From Actinomycetes bacterium (GTDB taxonomy: Bacteria > Actinomycetota > Coriobacteriia > Coriobacteriales > Eggerthellaceae), in the NCBI GenBank assembly GCA_023403475.1, contig JAEYEL010000079.1:1-8352 (forward strand): a DNA stretch of 8,352 nucleotides. Reading direction: 5' to 3'. Positions 4,167 through 8,352 of the stretch are shown here, piece after piece (position 1 is the stretch's first letter; every line of letters begins with the position of its first letter). The notes under the pieces were generated by a model that was given only the letters and a program-made list of their open reading frames with translations, did not search any database and had not been told where the DNA came from. A program made the translations under genes and the position numbers.

Positions 4167-6368
4167 CTACTCCTGCGCATTCCATTCGGTACCGGTGGGA
4201 TGCCAGGTGGAGAAGTCGAGGGCGTTGCCGGCTATTTCGTATTGTTGGATTTGCTGGTCGTGCTTGCCATCGCTCGTCGTTACGTAGTAGTAGCGCATGC
4301 GGTTCGCGAAAATGTCTTGTGCGCCTGGCAACCCGCGCGCAACGTCGAGCAGGGAATGGCCAAGAAGCGTTGTTGGGTATTCGCCCCACAGCCCCATCGC
4401 GGCGAGCGCCGTCGCCTGGACATCGGCGTGACTTACGGCGGCATCGCACAGGCGCGGGCCAGAGGAATTCGTTAGCGAGTCCGCCAGCGACAAGTTCGCC
4501 GTCGGCGGCTTCACCATAAGAAGGGGGCTTGTGGGAGCGTCGATCTGCATGGTGCAGTACCACCAGCCGTGATCGGCCGTTACGATGACGGTGGTGTTGT
4601 CGTATACGCCCGCGTCCTTCAGTTGTTGAACGTATTCCGCAACGATATGCAGCGCACCCAGACTTTGCGCGTCGATCGTCGAATTGTCCACGCCAACGTC
4701 TTGGGCGTTTTCATCGAGAGAGTAAGGGTAATGCGCGCCGAGCAGATGGATGAAGCGGAACGCGCCCGCGCCCGCGCCCTGGCTGTTCGCGCCCGCGCCC
4801 TGGTCGCTCACCTCAAGTCGCCGCTCGCACAGGTCGCGATAATAGCGCGCGTCGTCAATAGTATAGACGGCTTCTCCCGCAGCGCCCTGCTCCACCATGC
4901 TGTTGTTCACTTCGTCGGTGTAGAACCAGAAGAAGCGCTTGAGCGGCCAAGGGGCATCGCGATAAAGCGCGCACTTCCATAGCGTCAGCACCGTGCCCAC
5001 GTTATCGATGCGCGGCGCTTCCACCTCATGCAGGTTCTCGGTGAGGGCGGCCACGCGTTGCACCTCGCCAGACGGCAGATACTCGAAACCGAGCGTGTCG
5101 GAGTACAGCCCCACGGAATATCCCGCTTCGTTTACGCTATCGAGGAAGGAACTGCGTGCGTAACGCTCGCTCAAATATTGCGAAAACGGCTCGTCTTCTT
5201 GCGGAACCTCGCCAGTGAGCAGGTACGGAACGGCATAACGCGTGGGAATCATCGAGCCGGACACGTTGGTGAACAAGGTAAAGTCGGAAAACGCGTCGAG
5301 CGCGGCGGGGTTCTTTTCAAGCAGGTGCTGCATCTGCTGCGTATCGAACATGTCGAGCACGAACACGATGACGTTGCTCTTCGCCGATACATCGAAAAGC
5401 CCTTCCTGCGTCACGCGGATAGGCTCGCCGCTCGCAGCGGCACCCAGCACGTCTTCCCCTTGCGCGGGAGGCACAAGAAACAGCCCCGCCACGCCCACCG
5501 CTTGCACCGCCACCAGAAACACGCTCACCGCCGCAGCACCCGCACGCGCCAGCAAGCGCTTGCGATGCCCCAGCGCCAGCACCCCCGCCATAAGCGCCAG
5601 CCATACAAGCGTGCTCACAACGGTGATTCCCGCGAAGTCTCCCCAATCCACCGCCCTGCCGTCGGCGGACGGCAGCACCCCGTTCATGGTCATAACCTGC
5701 ACATATGCGCACAAACCCAACGCGAACATCACCAGCAGCGCAATATCGAAAGCCCGCCCGCGCAGAATCGATGCCGCCAAGGCAAGGCATACCGAACACG
5801 CCAAGCCCGCCACAGCAAGCGGCAGCCACACATCGGAAAGCCCAAGCACCAAGCTGCCGGAAGCGCCGGCAACCAGCTCGTAAGGAGCCACCACCAAAAC
5901 GGTAAACACACAGAACACCGCCACGATAGCAGCGTATGCCAAGCGGTTCTTCCACCTGAGGCTTTCCGCGAACGCCCCTTGTGCAGCCTGTACACCGCGG
6001 CCCGCAACGGTGCGGGATCCGCGCCTACCTTTCGAGTCTTTCGGACTTGACACGATGTTGGGCTCGACAACCAGGTGCGCGGGATCTGTACGATGCACCG
6101 CGCCTTCCACTTCCTTGCCCGCGTTCTCATCGACCTGCAGAAGCACGAGCAGCTTCTTGCGCACGCGTCGCCACATCACTCCAAGCACAGCGGAAAGCGC
6201 CACGGCAACACCTGCGAACGCTTGGATGGCATAGGTCATAACGGAAGGGTCAACATAGGCGAACGCCAGCGAGGGCAGCGCCGCCATCAGCAGAAATGCA
6301 GCCGCCAGCGAGAACGCGCCGTCGCAAACGAACAAAAACGCACAATTCCCGAAGAAGTTCTTATTCAT
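4167..6368 (-). CDS. Polytopic membrane sulfatase/alkaline-phosphatase-superfamily protein (LTA-synthase-like)
   Basis: The 733-residue protein has an N-terminal membrane region and a large C-terminal domain that should face outside. An initial hydrophobic segment (about 18-37) leads to YVDP (38-41), a short motif like the AY(L/I)DPG stretch of several envelope membrane proteins. A helix (43-66), a basic cytosolic loop (67-140) and about five more helices up to about residue 300 follow. The catalytic domain has the superfamily pattern: D339 in NVIVFVLDMFD (metal-ligand strand), T376 in IPTRY (probable nucleophile, as the threonine in LtaS), H546 in LLGAHYPY, and D599/H600 in TADHGW. This family transfers phosphoglycerol or phosphoethanolamine to surface polymers, or hydrolyses sulfate or phosphate esters. 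The exact reaction is unknown. The ATG at 6368 is chosen over the GTG at 6389 because GAGAAGG precedes it. It overlaps the end of the YidC-fusion gene by 8 bp, so the pair is probably co-translated. Confidence 0.82.
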   Translation of the reverse strand: MNKNFFGNCAFLFVCDGAFSLAAAFLLMAALPSLAFAYVDPSVMTYAIQAFAGVAVALSAVLGVMWRRVRKKLLVLLQVDENAGKEVEGAVHRTDPAHLVVEPNIVSSPKDSKGRRGSRTVAGRGVQAAQGAFAESLRWKNRLAYAAIVAVFCVFTVLVVAPYELVAGASGSLVLGLSDVWLPLAVAGLACSVCLALAASILRGRAFDIALLVMFALGLCAYVQVMTMNGVLPSADGRAVDWGDFAGITVVSTLVWLALMAGVLALGHRKRLLARAGAAAVSVFLVAVQAVGVAGLFLVPPAQGEDVLGAAASGEPIRVTQEGLFDVSAKSNVIVFVLDMFDTQQMQHLLEKNPAALDAFSDFTLFTNVSGSMIPTRYAVPYLLTGEVPQEDEPFSQYLSERYARSSFLDSVNEAGYSVGLYSDTLGFEYLPSGEVQRVAALTENLHEVEAPRIDNVGTVLTLWKCALYRDAPWPLKRFFWFYTDEVNNSMVEQGAAGEAVYTIDDARYYRDLCERRLEVSDQGAGANSQGAGAGAFRFIHLLGAHYPYSLDENAQDVGVDNSTIDAQSLGALHIVAEYVQQLKDAGVYDNTTVIVTADHGWWYCTMQIDAPTSPLLMVKPPTANLSLADSLTNSSGPRLCDAAVSHADVQATALAAMGLWGEYPTTLLGHSLLDVARGLPGAQDIFANRMRYYYVTTSDGKHDQQIQQYEIAGNALDFSTWHPTGTEWNAQE
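4767..4803 (-). repeat. In-frame 21-bp-period repeat encoding a Gly/Ala linker
   Basis: CGCGCCCGCGCCCTGG occurs at 4767-4782 and 4788-4803. On the coding strand it gives two QGAGA units in DQGAGANSQGAGAGAF, a flexible insert just before the LLGAHYPY metal-site segment of the sulfatase-like protein. The 21-bp period keeps the frame, so unit number could vary between strains without harm. Confidence 0.55.
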
Positions 6369-8292
6369 GGGAGGCCTTCTCACTCTCACCCTCGCGCTCT
6401 TCTTGCTTCCGCAGCATTAGCTCCAGCAAAAACTCTCCTGCCACCTCGCCGCCGCGCCCCAAATTGAATATGGTGCGCGCACGTACCTTCCCGATGCGCT
6501 CCTCCCACGCACCGGGGTTTTCCAGCATTTCGGCCACCACGCGCGCGATGCCGCGCTCGCCCGCGAGGTCGGCGGGCGCTATCGAGACACCTATCTCGTT
6601 GCGCAGCGTTATGTCGGTCGGCTCGATGCCCAGTTCCCGCCAGTCGGGGTTGCCAACCTTCATGGGCGTGTCCACAAACACGCAGGGCCGAAGCGTGGAA
6701 AACGAGAACTCGCAGGTCACAGACGACCAGTCCGTCACCAGCACGTCGGAGGTAAAAATGGTTTCGTTAGAGCTGAAATCGTGCTCGAACAACAGCTCGC
6801 CTTCCGGCACGTCGGCGTAGCGAGCCTGCAGCGCCTCCCATCGGGGCTTGTAGCGCTTGGTGTATTCGGGGTGCGGGCGCACGACCACGCGCCAACCGCG
6901 CCCCAGAAGCGGGCGTATCACATCGTCGGCGCACAGGTCGAGCAGGTTGTCCTCCTGCCACGAGGGTGCGACGAGCACCACCGGCCTCTCGTTTCGAACT
7001 TCGCCGAGCGCGCGGTAGGCGGCGATTTCTTTATCCAGCAAGTCGTAGCCGCATTCCACCAGGTCTTTCGCCGGCAGCCCGCGCATCTTCTCGGCTCGGC
7101 GAATCTCGGCCACCTGGTGCGGGCCTGAGCACAGCAGATGGTCATAATGATCGTACGATTCCTTCATCGCCGTCAGGTGGGTGGAGGTCATATGATGGAA
7201 CATGAACACGTACTCCACATCCTTGCGCACGTAGGAGCGCTTGATGTAGAAGTTGTCCAAGTCCTCCTGCGTGGTCACCACCACGTCGGCGTCCATCTTC
7301 ATCATGAGGGTGATCTGCCGCTTCACGCCAACGTAGTAGACGGCGAGGCGTGGGTTTTCCTTCGCCAGCTCGAAGATGCGATCGTTCGGGTCATTGGTCA
7401 CGTAGTGGATGCGCACGTCGCTATTCGCCAGCAGCCACTCTATAGCGCCTTGGAAATACTTGTAGAAGCCGCTGCTCTCCGCGCAGAACACGATGTGCTT
7501 GTTCACCACGCCGAAGAATCGCTTGTAGTCCGCGCGCTCGCGGCGGCGCAGCGGGTCTCGTCGGTACCACTTCGGCTTGTCGGGCTCGAGCGCCTCCAGT
7601 TCCTCCAATTCGGCGCGAGCGGCCGCCAGATCTTCGTAGTCGATGTGCTTTTTCGGCTTGATGCACAGGTTGCACAGTATCTGCACGGCAATGGCCGTCA
7701 TGTTCGAGCAGATCCAGTAAAACGCCATGCCGCAGGCCACGAACACGCCCAGAACGAACGAAAGTGCAATGGAAAGCCCGTTCGTGGTGCTCTTCTCTGC
7801 GCGGGTCTGCTCGCGCTGCAGCGGGTTGATGCGATTCTGCGCGAAGCCCAGCGCCACGGCGGAAACCCCCGCAAGCACCGGCATGACCCATGAAACGCCA
7901 CCGTCTTCCACAGGAACCATTCCCAGAAACTCCGTGCCCGGCGCTCCGCCGTCGGTGATGCCGTGGATAACCTCCACCAGCCCGAACAGGATGAGAATCT
8001 GCACCAGTAACGGCACTAGGCTGAGCAGGGGGTGGTAATGCTTTTCCTTGTACAGTTCACTTTGCTTTTCGCCTATGGTCTCCGCATCGCCGTAGTATTT
8101 TACCTTGATGCGGAACAGGCTGGGCATGAGCTGCACCATGACGATGCTGTTCTTCTGGCACCACAGCGCCAGCGGCATAAGCACGATCTTGATAATGACG
8201 GTGAACAGCAGAATGGACACCCACCAGTTGCCCGTTAACGCATAGCACGGCTGAACAACCAGCGAAAGCACTCCGGCTAAAGTTTCAAGCAT
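6361..8292 (-). CDS. Fusion: YidC/Oxa1-type membrane domain + TagF/TagB-like CDP-glycerol glycerophosphotransferase
   Basis: A single 643-residue frame joins two normally separate proteins. Residues 1-216 are YidC/Oxa1-like. GNWWVSILLFTVIIKIVLMPL is the first core helix, a charged cytosolic hairpin (about 45-88, ending SELYKEKHYHP) follows, then PLLVQILILFGLVEVI and three more helices, ending in CIKPKKH. The arginine usual in the first core helix is replaced by K35. After a charged linker (about 217-263, with RRRERADYKR) comes a cytosolic GT-B-type domain of the PF04464 family. It shows VFMFHHMTSTH (H366, H367), VVLVAPSWQED, VVVRPHPEY (H474) and VLVTDWSS (T520-S524), the order found in teichoic-acid glycerophosphotransferases. 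The family moves glycerol- or ribitol-phosphate from CDP donors to membrane-linked acceptors. The ATG at 8292 gives a typical YidC N-terminus and has GGGG four bases upstream. A GTG at 8307 is possible, and the frame stays open to the window edge. The next gene starts 8 bp before this stop. Confidence 0.85.
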   Translation of the reverse strand: MLETLAGVLSLVVQPCYALTGNWWVSILLFTVIIKIVLMPLALWCQKNSIVMVQLMPSLFRIKVKYYGDAETIGEKQSELYKEKHYHPLLSLVPLLVQILILFGLVEVIHGITDGGAPGTEFLGMVPVEDGGVSWVMPVLAGVSAVALGFAQNRINPLQREQTRAEKSTTNGLSIALSFVLGVFVACGMAFYWICSNMTAIAVQILCNLCIKPKKHIDYEDLAAARAELEELEALEPDKPKWYRRDPLRRRERADYKRFFGVVNKHIVFCAESSGFYKYFQGAIEWLLANSDVRIHYVTNDPNDRIFELAKENPRLAVYYVGVKRQITLMMKMDADVVVTTQEDLDNFYIKRSYVRKDVEYVFMFHHMTSTHLTAMKESYDHYDHLLCSGPHQVAEIRRAEKMRGLPAKDLVECGYDLLDKEIAAYRALGEVRNERPVVLVAPSWQEDNLLDLCADDVIRPLLGRGWRVVVRPHPEYTKRYKPRWEALQARYADVPEGELLFEHDFSSNETIFTSDVLVTDWSSVTCEFSFSTLRPCVFVDTPMKVGNPDWRELGIEPTDITLRNEIGVSIAPADLAGERGIARVVAEMLENPGAWEERIGKVRARTIFNLGRGGEVAGEFLLELMLRKQEEREGESEKASHE

Positions 8293-8327
8293 ACAACCCC
8301 AATTCACGCAATGGCAAGCGCCGCCCG

Positions 8328-8350
8328 CCCTGCAAGGATGCCCCGCAGGG
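8328..8350 (-). other. Hairpin upstream of the YidC-fusion gene
   Basis: CCCTGC (8328-8333) is complementary to GCAGGG (8345-8350), a 6-bp stem with an 11-base loop, 36 bases upstream of the chosen start. It could be the end of a preceding gene's terminator or a leader structure. The window stops too close to say which. Confidence 0.25.
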
Positions 8351-8352
8351 GT

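Noticed and set aside
5028..6050. Long plus-strand ORF of 340 codons opposite the sulfatase-like gene
   Set aside because: It is a shadow of the minus-strand gene in GC-rich DNA. The translation is Arg/His/Gln-rich without domains, while the opposite frame has clear helices and catalytic motifs.
7138..7893. Plus-strand ORF of 251 codons opposite the YidC fusion
   Set aside because: It is antisense to a well-supported fusion protein and its His/Val/Arg-rich translation has no recognisable motif.
6361..8292. A missed frameshift or assembly error joining two genes (yidC and a tag gene)
   Set aside because: The frame runs without interruption through a charged linker of about 45 residues between the domains, and no stop or start with a ribosome binding site was seen at the junction. 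Still worth checking in relatives.
1..8352. CRISPR array, insertion sequence or transposase
   Set aside because: No regularly spaced repeats of suitable length, no terminal inverted repeats and no transposase-like reading frame are visible.

Overview
The window looks like a stretch of a moderately GC-rich actinobacterial chromosome. I would guess the class Coriobacteriia (for example Eggerthellaceae). That guess rests on the Tat-exported lipoprotein substrate-binding protein, the overall base composition and the style of the envelope genes. No marker gene in the window settles the taxonomy.

Left half, plus strand (about 1-3738): the 3' end of a biotin-synthase/PylB-like radical SAM gene enters from the left edge. 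It is followed by a 209-bp gap with one doubtful small reading frame, and then by a complete three-gene ABC importer of the iron-siderophore/haem/cobalamin class. The importer consists of a Tat-type lipoprotein binding protein, a FecCD-type permease and a FepC-type ATPase. A strong GC-rich hairpin sits between the binding-protein and permease genes. The permease and ATPase genes overlap by one base.

Middle (3739-4166), no protein gene: this stretch separates two convergent operons and is unusually dense in signals. In order it has a 15-bp tandem repeat, a 19-bp operator-like dyad, a perfect TATAAT -10 box, a compact run of hairpins that I read as a small RNA of about 130 nt with repeated UUCCCC/CCCCUCC (anti-Shine-Dalgarno-like) motifs, a terminator-like hairpin, and a near-consensus ParB-binding site parS (TGTTTCACGTGAAACG). 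The parS site starts just past the stop codon of the minus-strand operon.

Right half, minus strand (8292 down to 4167): a two-gene envelope module whose reading frames overlap by 8 bp. The first protein is an unusual fusion of a YidC/Oxa1-type membrane insertase domain to a cytosolic TagF/TagB-like CDP-glycerol glycerophosphotransferase domain. The second is a polytopic membrane protein with an extracellular alkaline-phosphatase/sulfatase-superfamily domain resembling lipoteichoic-acid synthases. Together they suggest assembly or modification of a glycerophosphate-type surface polymer: one enzyme at the inner face tethered to a YidC-like membrane domain, the other working at the outer face. 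This fusion, the C-rich small RNA candidate and the parS site are the most interesting items.
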